47,192 bases of DNA from Lentisphaerota bacterium. Lineage in GTDB: Bacteria; Verrucomicrobiota; Lentisphaeria; Victivallales; Victivallaceae. Made by a program: the position numbers and the translations under genes. Shown here piece by piece: positions 16,108-24,698 of this stretch. The number at the start of each line of letters is the position of its first letter. Positions within the stretch are counted from its first letter, which is position 1. The notes beneath the pieces were generated by a model. The model worked only from the letters and a program-made list of their open reading frames with translations, had not been told where the DNA came from and did not search any database. The DNA lies in assembly GCA_015061725.1 (NCBI GenBank), contig SUVX01000021.1, forward strand, positions 1-47,192, given 5' to 3'.

Positions 16108-17190
16108 TTAAATTTTTGAAAGAACGGCTGTTGTTTTTCCGGGGATAAATTCCGGTTTCTGAAAGTAATATGCCGGTTCGGCAGGGGGATTGTCTGCCAG
16201 TTTTGCCAACAGACGGTCAATGCCCCAGAAAAGCATTTTTTCTTCATCGTAAACAATGCGGGTGAAATCTGCGGAGACGGATTTTTCTGAAGCGTAATTC
16301 ATGCTTGCCAGAGAAATATCCTGGGGAACGCGAACACCTTTTTGGCACAGGATTTTGTGAATTCTGTTCAACAGGTGGAAGGGGGCAATGATTGCAGTCG
16401 GCGGATTGGCCAGATTTAAAAAGTGTTCCACGGCGCGGCGGGGATAGATGTCCCAATATTTTTCACCGAATTTTTCCCACATTTCCAATCCGGTTTCGCG
16501 GGTGTAAAAACAACTTTCATCAAATGAATCGCCTATTTTTTGAGCAAAGAGAGAATAAATATCTTCAAGATACGGACGATATTCCGGGATTCTTCCAAAT
16601 TCGCAGAAGGCAATACGGCGGTGTCCCATAGATAAGAGTTTATCAAGCAAGAGATTGTAACCAAACATATGATCGCAGTCGGTTTGGTCTGTCTGCGGCA
16701 GATCTTTTCTTCTTGCACAGGCAACAAACGGGATTTTTTCTCTTAAAAGCAGTTCTGCCTGATCGTTCCTGAGAGAAGAGAGGCGGAAGAGAAAACCATC
16801 CACAGGAAAATTGAGCAGAAGTTGTTTGTTGTCTTTAAAAAGCGCACTGTCAAAACTTATACCGATAAGATTGTAACCATGGTTTTTCAGATACTGTTCA
16901 AGTTTGGACTGGATTTCTCTGTTTCCCGGCTGGTCAAGGTTGGCGGATATCAGCGCAAGAACATTGTGACGCGGACGCTTTCTGCTCAAAGACGTGAAAA
17001 TCCCTCTTGCCGGTTCAATGAAAATCACACCTTTTTCTTCCAGCAGGTGCAGCGCTTTGAGCAACGTGATATGATTGACGCCGAACTCCCGCGAAAGCTG
17101 CCTTGTTCCCGGCAGTTTTCCGTTGATGTTGTTGTCAATAATATATTTTTCAAGTTTCAGACTCAAGTCTTTGTAAACCGGTGCCGCCAT
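16108..17190 (-). CDS. GntR/LacI-hybrid transcription regulator
   Basis: A 360-residue regulator. The N-terminal winged helix reads LKLEKYIIDNNINGKLPGTR, then NHITLLKALHLLEEKG and a wing ending ARGIFTSL. The C-terminal part (about 75-350) is a LacI-like ligand-binding domain (ALISANLDQPGNREIQ, MGHRRIAFCEFGR, PQDISLASMNYA). The ATG has GGAG 7 nt upstream. It heads an operon with pseudopilin, DUF4091-type hydrolase and GH28-like genes. The promoter region holds an imperfect palindrome with repeated GCTATA, probably its own operator. It is a paralogue in design, not in close sequence, of the regulator at 6336-7436. Confidence 0.85.
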   Translation of the reverse strand: MAAPVYKDLSLKLEKYIIDNNINGKLPGTRQLSREFGVNHITLLKALHLLEEKGVIFIEPARGIFTSLSRKRPRHNVLALISANLDQPGNREIQSKLEQYLKNHGYNLIGISFDSALFKDNKQLLLNFPVDGFLFRLSSLRNDQAELLLREKIPFVACARRKDLPQTDQTDCDHMFGYNLLLDKLLSMGHRRIAFCEFGRIPEYRPYLEDIYSLFAQKIGDSFDESCFYTRETGLEMWEKFGEKYWDIYPRRAVEHFLNLANPPTAIIAPFHLLNRIHKILCQKGVRVPQDISLASMNYASEKSVSADFTRIVYDEEKMLFWGIDRLLAKLADNPPAEPAYYFQKPEFIPGKTTAVLSKI

Positions 17191-17213
17191 AAAAAGACTC
17201 CATTTTTTCTTTT

Positions 17214-17251
17214 ACAGCTATACTATATCAACTGCTATATATGGCTGTCAA
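17214..17251 (-). promoter_or_regulatory. Promoter and candidate operator of second regulator operon
   Basis: Minus strand TTGACA (17246-17251), 18-bp spacer, TATAGT (17222-17227). The spacer and flanks carry GCTATA twice (17217-17222 and 17234-17239, plus strand) between outer ACAGC and GCTGT. An operator here would block the polymerase. Confidence 0.5.
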
Positions 17252-17272
17252 GAAAAAATTGTCTGAAAAATC

Positions 17273-17310
17273 AAAAAAAATTTCCGGAGTATCCGTTACA
17301 TGCAGATACT
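17273..17310 (-). terminator. Possible terminator after rsmG
   Basis: On the minus strand AGTATC and GATACT (17305-17310 and 17288-17293) form a 6-bp stem with an 11-nt loop. A run of T follows (A run at 17273-17280). Confidence 0.4.
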
Positions 17311-17311
17311 T

Positions 17312-17971
17312 TTATTTCAATCTCTTACCGATAACGAAAAGACGTGTTCCGGCGTCTCCGGGGAGCTGATAAGTGTCTGTGGTCTGCCACTTGAAGTTTT
17401 TGAAGTCTTTGAGCAGAACAGGCATATCTTCTTCAGCCTGTCCGGGCGTTTTATACAAAATAAAACTGCCGTTTTTTGCGGGGAAATTTGAGGCATCCCG
17501 GGCAAGGCTCGGCGCCGTTGCCACAGCGCGGGCGGTGACCACATCAAATTTGAATTGAAACTCCGCTTTGCGGTTGAGTTCGTTGACCCGTCCGTGAACG
17601 GCAGTCAAATTTGAAAGCCCCAGCTTTTCGGCGGCACTGCGGACGAAATTGATTTTTTTGCCGGTGGAGTCGATGGAGGTGATATGCCAATGCGGAAAAG
17701 CAAGGGCAAGAATCAGACTCGGGAATCCTGCGCCGCAGCCTAAATCCGCAATACGCAGGGATTCTTTTGTCAATTCCGGAAAGCACAGCGCAAGTCCCAG
17801 ACTGTCGGCAACGTGTTTGATGTTGAAGTCGTTTTCTTCAGTAATGCGCGTGAGATTGGTCGTCTGATTGATCTCAATCAGGTATTCACGCAGAACGGCA
17901 CACTTTTTTGCAAAGTTTTCAGGAGACGCAACACCGCACTTGGCAGCATAATCAGAAAGAGAAAAATTCAT
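17312..17971 (-). CDS. rsmG: 16S rRNA (guanine-527-N7) methyltransferase RsmG
   Basis: This cytoplasmic enzyme methylates G527 in 16S rRNA using S-adenosylmethionine. The SAM-binding motif is ADLGCGAGFPSLILALAFP, preceded by KHVADSLGLA and followed by SIDSTGKKINFVRSAAEKLGL, all typical of GidB/RsmG; VTARAVA matches the conserved VTSRAVA region. The start at 17971 is chosen because AGGAG lies 10 nt upstream and the ATG overlaps the TGA of the upstream membrane-protein gene (ATGA). The open frame reaches to 18043 but that start has no support. Length 219 residues fits the family. It is the last gene of the deacetylase operon. Confidence 0.93.
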   Translation of the reverse strand: MNFSLSDYAAKCGVASPENFAKKCAVLREYLIEINQTTNLTRITEENDFNIKHVADSLGLALCFPELTKESLRIADLGCGAGFPSLILALAFPHWHITSIDSTGKKINFVRSAAEKLGLSNLTAVHGRVNELNRKAEFQFKFDVVTARAVATAPSLARDASNFPAKNGSFILYKTPGQAEEDMPVLLKDFKNFKWQTTDTYQLPGDAGTRLFVIGKRLK

Positions 17972-18507
17972 ACGAGAAACACTCCTGAAATGATAAGCAG
18001 AATACCTGTCAGCAGCAGGGGAAGACCGAAAACATTTTTCCACAACTTCTTTTCAGAAGCCAGACGGATGGCATCGCGGAAAGAGCAGGGAATACCCGAT
18101 ATCCAGATACCGCACGCACCGAGAATCCAGGATAACACGGCAATGACTCCTGCAAGGGGCAGGGCAAGGGCAAATGACTGGTGCAGTGCTTCGTAAGAAA
18201 TAATGATAAGCAGTCCGCCGAAAGCACGCGCGGTCATGTAGTCCAGACAGAAAAATGCTGCAATGGGAGCAATCAGGGCAATCGGCCACATAAAGGGAAT
18301 CAGAAATTGCGGCGCGACCGCCTGAGCGTGGGGAATACACCAGATCAAGCCGAACCAACCGGCAAAAAGTCCGAAATACCGATTGCGGGGCAATGATTCA
18401 AAACGCTTGAGGTTTTCTTTGGTTGGCAGCAGAAAAAAGATTCCTGATATCAGCAGAAAAATTCCGCCGGGGATCATCCAGATGCGGTATAAAAGTTGTG
18501 CTGTCAT
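17968..18507 (-). CDS. Integral membrane protein of unknown function
   Basis: A 179-residue hydrophobic protein with about five predicted membrane segments: near residues 11-27, 45-60, 70-88, 92-125 (long, perhaps two) and 160-178. Soluble loops are short and no catalytic motif is recognised. Its start is 13 bp after the deacetylase stop, and its stop overlaps the rsmG start, so it is cotranscribed with both. Confidence 0.7.
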   Translation of the reverse strand: MTAQLLYRIWMIPGGIFLLISGIFFLLPTKENLKRFESLPRNRYFGLFAGWFGLIWCIPHAQAVAPQFLIPFMWPIALIAPIAAFFCLDYMTARAFGGLLIIISYEALHQSFALALPLAGVIAVLSWILGACGIWISGIPCSFRDAIRLASEKKLWKNVFGLPLLLTGILLIISGVFLV

Positions 18508-18520
18508 ACTTCAAACTCTT

Positions 18521-19198
18521 TCAGGAAAAAATATCGATCACGTCAGCCCATTCGGACTCCGGGTCACGGGTGATGTAGGAAATTTTCTGTTCAAGCTGAT
18601 TCCACATACCTTCGCTGTCCATCATCTCGTAGGTGTGTCCCCAGAAATAGAAAACGCCGGTGGACTTTGCCTTCTCGTAACGCTCGTAGAAATCCCGTGC
18701 CTGAAAGTGGCAGTTCGGGGTAAGGAGCATGGGATCGCTGTATTGGGTGATATCATCTGTTTCACCGACCAGCCGGGCGTAGGCAAACCCGTTTTCGCGG
18801 AGCAGATCACAGGTTTCTGGCGTATTGCAGGAGCAGGGCCAGGCGAATCCGCGGCACTCTCTGCCGAAAACGTCTTCAAGGTATTTGCGGGCATCAACGG
18901 CGGCTTTGATGAAGTCGGCATCGGGGACTCTTCCGGCACACTCGTGTTTCCAGCAGTGTGAGGCAACTTGAAAATCTTTGTAGACAGAGTAAAGTTCCTT
19001 CAGACCGATATGTCCGCCGAAAAATCCCTTGTGACTCCAGCCGTTGTATCCCTGTTCTGCCCAGTGAGAGGGGATACGTTCATCGGTCATCAACCCCGGA
19101 CAGAGGTTGAAAGTCGCTTTGGCATTGTATTTATAAAGCATTTCAATCAAACGCAAATCGGTACAGACACCGTCATCCCAGCATTGAACAACTTTCAT
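18521..19198 (-). CDS. NodB-like polysaccharide deacetylase (CE4-type)
   Basis: A 225-residue protein with the fold of divalent-metal-dependent deacetylases. The motif-1 Asp pair appears as CWDDG (6-10). ATFNLCPG follows as the beta-2 strand. SHCWKHE (80-86) supplies the two metal-ligand His residues (81, 85). GFAWPCS matches the RxPY-region of the family loosely, and HTYEM near the C-terminus may hold the general-acid His. There is no signal peptide, so a cytoplasmic role is likely. A TTGAAA-17-TATATT promoter lies at 19239-19267, making this the first gene of the operon with the membrane protein and rsmG. The substrate is unknown. Confidence 0.8.
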   Translation of the reverse strand: MKVVQCWDDGVCTDLRLIEMLYKYNAKATFNLCPGLMTDERIPSHWAEQGYNGWSHKGFFGGHIGLKELYSVYKDFQVASHCWKHECAGRVPDADFIKAAVDARKYLEDVFGRECRGFAWPCSCNTPETCDLLRENGFAYARLVGETDDITQYSDPMLLTPNCHFQARDFYERYEKAKSTGVFYFWGHTYEMMDSEGMWNQLEQKISYITRDPESEWADVIDIFS

Positions 19199-19238
19199 GT
19201 TTTTTCTCCTGATAAATACTTGGATTTTACTTCTTAAA

Positions 19239-19267
19239 AATATATCACGTTTTTCTGCTTATTTCAA
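19239..19267 (-). promoter_or_regulatory. Promoter of deacetylase-rsmG operon
   Basis: Minus strand TTGAAA (19262-19267), 17-bp spacer, TATATT (19239-19244). A GGAG ribosome site precedes the ATG at 19198. Confidence 0.75.
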
Positions 19268-19274
19268 GGAGAAA

Positions 19275-19289
19275 CAGAACTGAGTTCTG
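19275..19289 (-). terminator. Short stem-loop after esterase gene
   Basis: CAGAAC and GTTCTG (19275-19280, 19284-19289) form a 6-bp stem with a 3-nt loop. The minus strand continues TTTCT. It is a weak terminator candidate between the esterase gene and the deacetylase promoter. Confidence 0.35.
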
Positions 19290-19301
19290 CCGATAATCTG
19301 A

Positions 19302-20108
19302 TCAGAACCCTTCAAACAATACGGGAAGGGCAAGTCCGTCAAAGAAAAAGGGATCCCAGGCGTTGTGCTGAGTTCCTGCAAGTTCTGTGTAAACAAAGTT
19401 TGTGCTGCCCGCTTTTTTCAGAGCTTCTGCCATATCTCTTGCCCGGCAGACAGGTACAACATTGTCATCAGCGCCGTGATAAATGCAGATGCGTGTATCT
19501 TTGAAACGTCCGGCAAGGGAGATGTCAGCACCCCCGCACATAACACCCAGCAGATCAAAATCTCTGCGGCATGCCATATCCCAGACACCGTAACCGCCCA
19601 TGGATATACCGATTGCACCGCGCGAGCACGGCGAAAATCGGGCTGTTTTTTCATCCAGCAGTGCCAGAGCCGCTGTCATGTATTTTGATGGCTTTTCAGG
19701 CAGAGTGTGTGCGGTCGAACTCCAGGGAACATCCACCCATTGGTGGTCAACTTCGCATTGAGGAAAAATCAGTACATATTTGCGGTTTTTCTTTTCCAGA
19801 AAACGAATCAGCGGTTCCGCCGGAATCCGTACCTGCAAAAAGTTGTCATGTCCAACGGAGCCGGCCCCGTGAAGAACCATAATCAGCATTGGCTTTTCCG
19901 GCAGATTTGCACCGATGATTTTTTCGCAGTAGGGCAATATACAGTTTCCGGAAACAAAAGTTTTCTGACTGATATCCAGTCTTTCAAGCAGTTCCGGAGT
20001 CTGTTCCAGTTCACGCTTGCTGTTGTGGACAGATATTTTTAAGGTCGTTTGCGGTGTACTTTTTCTGACGGTTTCCGAACAGTTCTGTTCCCATAGAGAA
20101 AGTTTCAT
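19302..20108 (-). CDS. Alpha/beta-hydrolase, PHB-depolymerase/feruloyl-esterase-like
   Basis: A 268-residue hydrolase without signal peptide. LMILVLHG-like strand and oxyanion region (LIMVLHGAGSVG), nucleophile elbow GISMGGYGVWD, acid in YHGADDNVVP and His in GTQHNAWD form a complete Ser-Asp-His set. This pattern fits the esterase D, PHB depolymerase and feruloyl esterase group used on acylated sugars. The start at 20108 is chosen because the promoter at 20145-20173 lies downstream of the longer start at 20198. GAGAGG lies about 11 nt upstream of the chosen ATG. The gene appears monocistronic. Confidence 0.82.
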   Translation of the reverse strand: MKLSLWEQNCSETVRKSTPQTTLKISVHNSKRELEQTPELLERLDISQKTFVSGNCILPYCEKIIGANLPEKPMLIMVLHGAGSVGHDNFLQVRIPAEPLIRFLEKKNRKYVLIFPQCEVDHQWVDVPWSSTAHTLPEKPSKYMTAALALLDEKTARFSPCSRGAIGISMGGYGVWDMACRRDFDLLGVMCGGADISLAGRFKDTRICIYHGADDNVVPVCRARDMAEALKKAGSTNFVYTELAGTQHNAWDPFFFDGLALPVLFEGF

Positions 20109-20144
20109 TTTTTTATCTGCCTCTCTGTTTTTTACAACAGAAAT

Positions 20145-20173
20145 AATATAATCCGTTATTTGTGTATTTACAA
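20145..20173 (-). promoter_or_regulatory. Promoter of esterase gene
   Basis: Minus strand TTGTAA (20168-20173), 17-bp spacer, TATATT (20145-20150). It decides the downstream start codon. Confidence 0.65.
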
Positions 20174-20226
20174 GAACGATTTTGTGTAAATCAGGCAAAC
20201 TGAGATGTTTACTGATGAAAAAAAGT

Positions 20227-20255
20227 TTGACAACTTGCTGATGGGGTTGTATATT
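20227..20255 (+). promoter_or_regulatory. Promoter of basic-tailed secreted protein gene
   Basis: TTGACA (20227-20232), 17-bp spacer, TATATT (20250-20255). The ATG follows 45 bp downstream, with a GAGGG ribosome site. Confidence 0.75.
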
Positions 20256-20300
20256 ACAATTATATAGTTTTTATTCCGTTGAAAATCCTGAGGGTAAAAA

Positions 20301-21323
20301 ATGTTTAAACCGTATTTGAAAATCCTGTTGTATTTTGCTGTGGCTCTGCTGAGTGTATCCGCTTCCGGAAAAGAAACAGCGGAAAAAGAAAACTTTGATG
20401 ATGATGTTATCGAACTTCAGGTATCTCCGCAGATGCGCGACCGTGTCAAACAGGCGTTTGAACGGGGAAAAGTGTTTGATGAGGGCGATGTGACAGTCGT
20501 TGAACTTGATGAAAAAAGCAGTGCGGGGATTTTGTCTCAAAACGATGATGCTATCGTGATTGCGCCGCCGGAAGACCGCAGTACGCAAAGTTCGTTGGGA
20601 GATACTTTAAAAAGCGCCATATCTCCGCGCGGCAGAGATAACGATGTTGTTTCCAATATTGCCCGGGCGGGAGCGGGAGTTATGAGCAAGGCTTTTCTGG
20701 CAGTTTTTCCGCTTGCGGTCCGTATGGGGTACGGACTTGATTTGATGACTGAGGGCGTTGCCCGTTCCATCATGGGGAAAAGACAGCGGACTCCGGAAGA
20801 GCGCGAGGCTCTCTGGCAGGAATATGCCCAATGGGAATTAAAGATTCAGAAAGCCGGACGTTCCATTCAATATATGGTTTTTGAATATGACGAATATGTT
20901 GACGGAGAGAAAATACCGCCTGCTCCTCCGGCTCCGGTTCTTGCCGTCAAAGAGGATATTCCTCAAAAAATTGTCATGATAGATAATGTTGTTCAGACCC
21001 GTTATGTGTCGGGAAGAAGAACTGTTGTTATCGGACACTCCAAGCGTATCCGTCCCCGCGGGCACCGTATCCGTCACCGGGTGCATTATCTGCCCGGTAT
21101 CCGTCGGCACAGCAGACGGAAAGGACTGCCGCCGCGCCCGGTTGTCATCCGCAAAAAAAGACATCATGCTGTATCGCATCCGGCTGTGAAAAAGTCCCGC
21201 GGATACAAGGCTCCTGCAAGGATAAGACGTTCTGTTTCGCATCGTCGTCCGCGTGTGGTCATGCACACAAGGGGATACCGCGCTCGCAAAGCCGCACCGT
21301 CCCGGAGCGGAAAACGCCGTTGA
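20301..21323 (+). CDS. Secreted protein with long Arg/Lys/His-rich tail, unknown function
   Basis: A 340-residue protein not recognised as a known family. A signal peptide covers residues about 1-22 (LLYFAVALLSVSASG). The next 100 residues are acidic. Residues about 120-145 form a hydrophobic, Gly/Ala-rich segment that may be a membrane helix (AGAGVMSKAFLAVFPLAVRM). Residues 150-190 are predicted helical (PEEREALWQEYAQWELKIQK). A proline stretch PPAPPAPVLA follows. The last 95 residues are extremely basic (RHSRRKGLPPRPVVIRKKRH and similar). The acidic head and basic tail suggest self-interaction, or binding of nucleic acid or an anionic polymer; that is inference. It has its own promoter and is convergent with the MATE gene. 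Confidence 0.75.
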   Translation: MFKPYLKILLYFAVALLSVSASGKETAEKENFDDDVIELQVSPQMRDRVKQAFERGKVFDEGDVTVVELDEKSSAGILSQNDDAIVIAPPEDRSTQSSLGDTLKSAISPRGRDNDVVSNIARAGAGVMSKAFLAVFPLAVRMGYGLDLMTEGVARSIMGKRQRTPEEREALWQEYAQWELKIQKAGRSIQYMVFEYDEYVDGEKIPPAPPAPVLAVKEDIPQKIVMIDNVVQTRYVSGRRTVVIGHSKRIRPRGHRIRHRVHYLPGIRRHSRRKGLPPRPVVIRKKRHHAVSHPAVKKSRGYKAPARIRRSVSHRRPRVVMHTRGYRARKAAPSRSGKRR

Positions 21324-21332
21324 AGATCCTTG

Positions 21333-21356
21333 ACAATAAAGAATTGTTACAGTTTT
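21333..21356. terminator. Weak bidirectional terminator between convergent genes
   Basis: ACAAT and ATTGT (21333-21337, 21343-21347) form a short stem, followed on the plus strand by a T-rich run at 21352-21357. It overlaps the MATE stop codon. The call is weak. Confidence 0.3.
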
Positions 21357-22738
21357 TTATTTTTCCATTTCCCTGAAAGCAGATACGCAAGGCAGGTCAA
21401 TGCCGTTGTGGATTGATAGAGAATTTCTGAACTCCAGGCAACCGCGGGGGAGGGGCGCATTTTGATAATGACAATCCAGACAAAGATGACATAAAGAAAA
21501 AGATTGAAAAATTCAATAAAAACCGTCATTTTGACCGCCCCCGTACCCGACAGCGCATTAAAAAGAATAAAGGCACCGATCTGGATACAGCTTGCCAGAC
21601 ACATCACATAGATCGCATCAATTGAAGCTGCTGCAAGTTCGGGATTATCTGTGTAAATTTTTAAACTCAACTCCGGAAAGATGGCGAAAAAAATCAGCAG
21701 CGGCACGACAACGATGGCGGCGCAGAGGTTGATTTTGTTGACAAGACGCCAGAAATGCTGAGATTTGTTTTCTCCGATCAAGTTGCTGACGAGGGAGTTG
21801 GCGGCAGTTGCAAAGGCGTGGACGATGATAAAAGGCAGAGATGATAACGAGCGGATCAAATTGATGACTGCAAGCGGACGCTCGCCCAATCTTTCAACAG
21901 CAACAAAGAAGAAGAACCAGATGCCGACAGAGAGAAATGGCTGAAACATCATCCAGAGCGAAACGGAGAATACTTTTTTGAGGATTCCCCGATTGAACAT
22001 TGAGGAAACGGAGTCCAATCCGTACTTCTTCAAGTTGACACATTTGAACGTGTATCCGATATAAAAACACATGGCGACACCTTCGGCAAGACTTGAGGCA
22101 AGTGCTGCTCCGGCAATACCCATTTGCGGCATACCGAATTTGCCGAAAATCAATGCGGCGTTGAGAAGAATGTTTGACAGCACCATGGCAACCGAGCTGA
22201 CCGTCATGATTTTTGTCTGGGCAATTCCAACATAAAAGGCTCTGAAAATGGCACAGATAAAGGCGAAAACAAGACCGAAAGTCCGCCAGTTGAGATATTC
22301 GATCGTCGCCTGACAGACATCCGGAGACTGTATCAGGCGGGGAAGCAGAAGAGGTGAAAAAAATCTGATTGCCAGCACCAGCAGCAGAGAAAAGATCAAA
22401 AGAAAGAATCCGCCGGCATAACAGATTTCTCCGATATTTTTGAAATTTTTCTCTCCGTTTCTGCGGGCGATGAGAATCTGTGCGCCGAAACTGAATCCCG
22501 ATCCCAGCACGAAAAACGCCAGAAAATAGACTGTTCCCAGAGCGGACGCACCTAAGGCTACTTCGCTTACTCTGCCAAGAAATGCCGTATCCGTCATGCC
22601 GATAATATGTTCCATGAGCATACTCAGCAGAATCGGCAGCGTGACTGCAATGATTTTTTTCAGGGAGTAACAGCCCTGTTTGTCAAATTCATTAAAATTT
22701 TTCATGGTGGTAAGTTTATTCCCGTTATCTTGCATCAA
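21347..22738 (-). CDS. MATE-family multidrug/solute exporter
   Basis: A cation-coupled exporter in the inner membrane, up to 463 residues with about 12 membrane helices. Typical features are LKKIIAVTLPILLSMLMEHIIGMTDTAFLG at the N-terminus (quoted in part: PILLSMLMEHIIG), LGTVYFLAFFVLGSGFSFGAQI in the first bundle and VSNLIGENK in the second bundle, where the first bundle's RNGEKN is mirrored. An ATG at 22705 (MKNFNEFDKQ) is an alternative start, since the first 11 residues are hydrophilic and unusual. The gene overlaps the 3' end of the FAD oxidoreductase gene by 14 bp, so the two are cotranscribed. The substrate is unknown. Confidence 0.88.
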   Translation of the reverse strand: MMQDNGNKLTTMKNFNEFDKQGCYSLKKIIAVTLPILLSMLMEHIIGMTDTAFLGRVSEVALGASALGTVYFLAFFVLGSGFSFGAQILIARRNGEKNFKNIGEICYAGGFFLLIFSLLLVLAIRFFSPLLLPRLIQSPDVCQATIEYLNWRTFGLVFAFICAIFRAFYVGIAQTKIMTVSSVAMVLSNILLNAALIFGKFGMPQMGIAGAALASSLAEGVAMCFYIGYTFKCVNLKKYGLDSVSSMFNRGILKKVFSVSLWMMFQPFLSVGIWFFFFVAVERLGERPLAVINLIRSLSSLPFIIVHAFATAANSLVSNLIGENKSQHFWRLVNKINLCAAIVVVPLLIFFAIFPELSLKIYTDNPELAAASIDAIYVMCLASCIQIGAFILFNALSGTGAVKMTVFIEFFNLFLYVIFVWIVIIKMRPSPAVAWSSEILYQSTTALTCLAYLLSGKWKNKKL

Positions 22739-24434
22739 AAGAGAAAACGCCGCATTTTGTTTGATTTGAGCGTGTTTTTCTTATGACAAGCTTCAGAGAT
22801 TTTGCTTTGACGGATACGGGAATTTTTACCAGACGCTGAAAATTTCCTCTGATTTGAGCAATAACTTTTCCATCGGCAAAAATGTCAAAATCTTCAACCA
22901 GTGTTTCGGGAGGTGAGAACGTGCCGTCATTTAAAAAATAGAGGGCGCGGATGTTGAGGTGCGGACGTGAAAGGTCGGAGTTGAAGACAATTCTGACTTC
23001 GTGAATTTCCTGCTCTTCTTCAAAATCATATTGAACAAAACTGTTTTCCTGACAATGCCAGAAGTTTTCATTTCCGTTCAACTCCCGGTCAATGCCATTG
23101 CGGAGAACTTCCGGATTTCCGCTGCTTGACGACAATTTTGCCTTACGGCAGATTTCGGGGATTTCGCGGGCAAAACCGGGCAGGTAACAGTCATCATCAA
23201 GCAGGATAGACTGAACTTCTTTAATATGTTTCTGCGCTGTTTCGCGCGGAGAAATGTATCCGTTTTCAACGGCGGTACTGACGGCGGCACCGACAGCCTG
23301 TCCCAATGTGGCGCAGGTCGCCATGACCCGGCAGGAACTCAAACCGATGTGGGTCGTGCTGATGTTTCTGCCGGCAAAGAAAAGGTTTCCGATATTTTTG
23401 GAATAGAGGGAACGCAGGGGGATACCGTAAATTCTGTCAAGAATGATATTGCGGTTGGGGGCGCCCCGATGTTTGAATCCGGCGGGGTGATGATCGTCAA
23501 CGGGCCAGCCGCCGTAGGCGACGGTGTCCGCAAACTTGCCGCCGGAAATCATATCATTCTGATTGAGAATGTGATCTCCGATACAGCGGCGGCTCTCACG
23601 TTTGCCGGGAAGAAAACCGACCCATTCCAAATCCCAGTTGTCTGCGTGATGATCTCCGCCATTTTTGATATGATCCCAGATGCCGAAAGCGGTTTTGAGC
23701 AGTTCATCGCGGAGTGTTTCACTGTCAGCGATGGAATCCTGATCTCCGCCGAGTTCCAGCCACCAGAAGTTTTCAAGCCCTGCAAGTTGGTGATCCCGGT
23801 GCGCCATATCCTCTTCTGTATAGACATTTGCCCACGGCGGCGGTACAAATTTGCGGGGAGAATCATACTCTCTTGCCTGAATAAGACAACTCATGCCCAT
23901 CGTCTGTCTGTCGGTTGTATCATGGGCAAGGGATTCGCTGAATTCGTTTTTATCCTCCCTGCCGATACGGAACTCTGCACCTGAAAGAGGCGCAAGAATA
24001 CTGTCTCCGGAGCAGTCGGCAAAGTATTTCGCTTCAACTTTATGAAAAGTCTGAGTGGTCATCTGCCATCCGGTGACGGATTTTATACAATTGTCTTCCA
24101 TTTCTGCACTCTGACAGGAGCAATTGAGCAGACTTGTGAGATTTTCCTGAAAACGTATTTTTTCAAAGAGAATGGAGTCCCAAATGGAAAAATTGACATG
24201 CGGATTACGGTTGAGATTTTCAAGACGGAGTTCTTCAACGATACCCGTTTCCAGACATCCGGGCGCACCGCAGACCCACATGCGGATCTCACTTGAAGCG
24301 TTGCCGCCGAAAACGGGACGCTCCTGCATGATAAGGGTTTTTACGCCGTGTCTTGCGGCTGTGATTGCGGCGCACATCCCGGCAAGGCCGCCGCCTATGA
24401 CACAGAAATCAACTTTATGGGTAATTGTTTGCAT
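22725..24434 (-). CDS. FAD-dependent oxidoreductase (FAD_oxidored family) with C-terminal beta domain
   Basis: A 569-residue flavoprotein of the FAD_oxidored group that accompanies glycan-degradation loci. The dinucleotide motif is FCVIGGGLAGMCAAITAARHG, followed by the ERPVFGGNASSEIRMWVCG stretch diagnostic of the group. YFADCSGDSILAPLSGAEFR and NLFFAGRNISTTHIGLSSCR mark the second FAD contact region. The last 130 residues look like a discoidin-type beta domain (ENSFVQYDFEEEQEIHEVRI). No signal peptide. The reaction is unknown. The intergenic region upstream is filled by a repeat element and shows no promoter of the common type. Confidence 0.85.
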   Translation of the reverse strand: MQTITHKVDFCVIGGGLAGMCAAITAARHGVKTLIMQERPVFGGNASSEIRMWVCGAPGCLETGIVEELRLENLNRNPHVNFSIWDSILFEKIRFQENLTSLLNCSCQSAEMEDNCIKSVTGWQMTTQTFHKVEAKYFADCSGDSILAPLSGAEFRIGREDKNEFSESLAHDTTDRQTMGMSCLIQAREYDSPRKFVPPPWANVYTEEDMAHRDHQLAGLENFWWLELGGDQDSIADSETLRDELLKTAFGIWDHIKNGGDHHADNWDLEWVGFLPGKRESRRCIGDHILNQNDMISGGKFADTVAYGGWPVDDHHPAGFKHRGAPNRNIILDRIYGIPLRSLYSKNIGNLFFAGRNISTTHIGLSSCRVMATCATLGQAVGAAVSTAVENGYISPRETAQKHIKEVQSILLDDDCYLPGFAREIPEICRKAKLSSSSGNPEVLRNGIDRELNGNENFWHCQENSFVQYDFEEEQEIHEVRIVFNSDLSRPHLNIRALYFLNDGTFSPPETLVEDFDIFADGKVIAQIRGNFQRLVKIPVSVKAKSLKLVIRKTRSNQTKCGVFSFDAR

Positions 24435-24494
24435 AAGTGGAAAATCTCAAAATTAATCTTTTTTCTTTGAAAACTTTTTAAGTTTTATATTTTG

Positions 24495-24698
24495 GGCTCT
24501 GTTTCCTATATGGGGAGATATTACCGACAGGGAACTGTTCTTACTTTTAAAATACCTCGCTTTTCTTGAAAAGGGTTTCCGCCTTTGCACAAGGCTACGG
24601 CGGACAAGGGGGGAGAAAATATACCGAAGCCGACGTTTCGGCCTCTTTTCTCGTGAAAAGAAGTTTTTCCCTTCCCCAAGAGCCATCGACCCTTATCG
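24495..24698. repeat. Long-hairpin repeat element, copy with inserted stem
   Basis: The head GGCTCTGTTTCCTATA is shared with the copy at 39492. CTTTTCTTGAAAAG and CTCTTTTCTCGTGAAAAGAAG-like arms follow. An extra hairpin, CCGA and TCGG around 24638-24652, lies between the arms, as in the copy at 36.9 kb. The tail CCCTTATCGG contains the TAA stop of prmA (24693-24695). This fills the gap between prmA and the FAD gene; only about 60 bp near 24435-24494 remain without an identified feature. Confidence 0.7.

Noticed and set aside
24435..24494. Promoter for the FAD oxidoreductase-MATE operon
   Set aside because: No TTGAMA-17-TATATT-like pair could be found on the minus strand. AT-rich stretches alone were not accepted as evidence.
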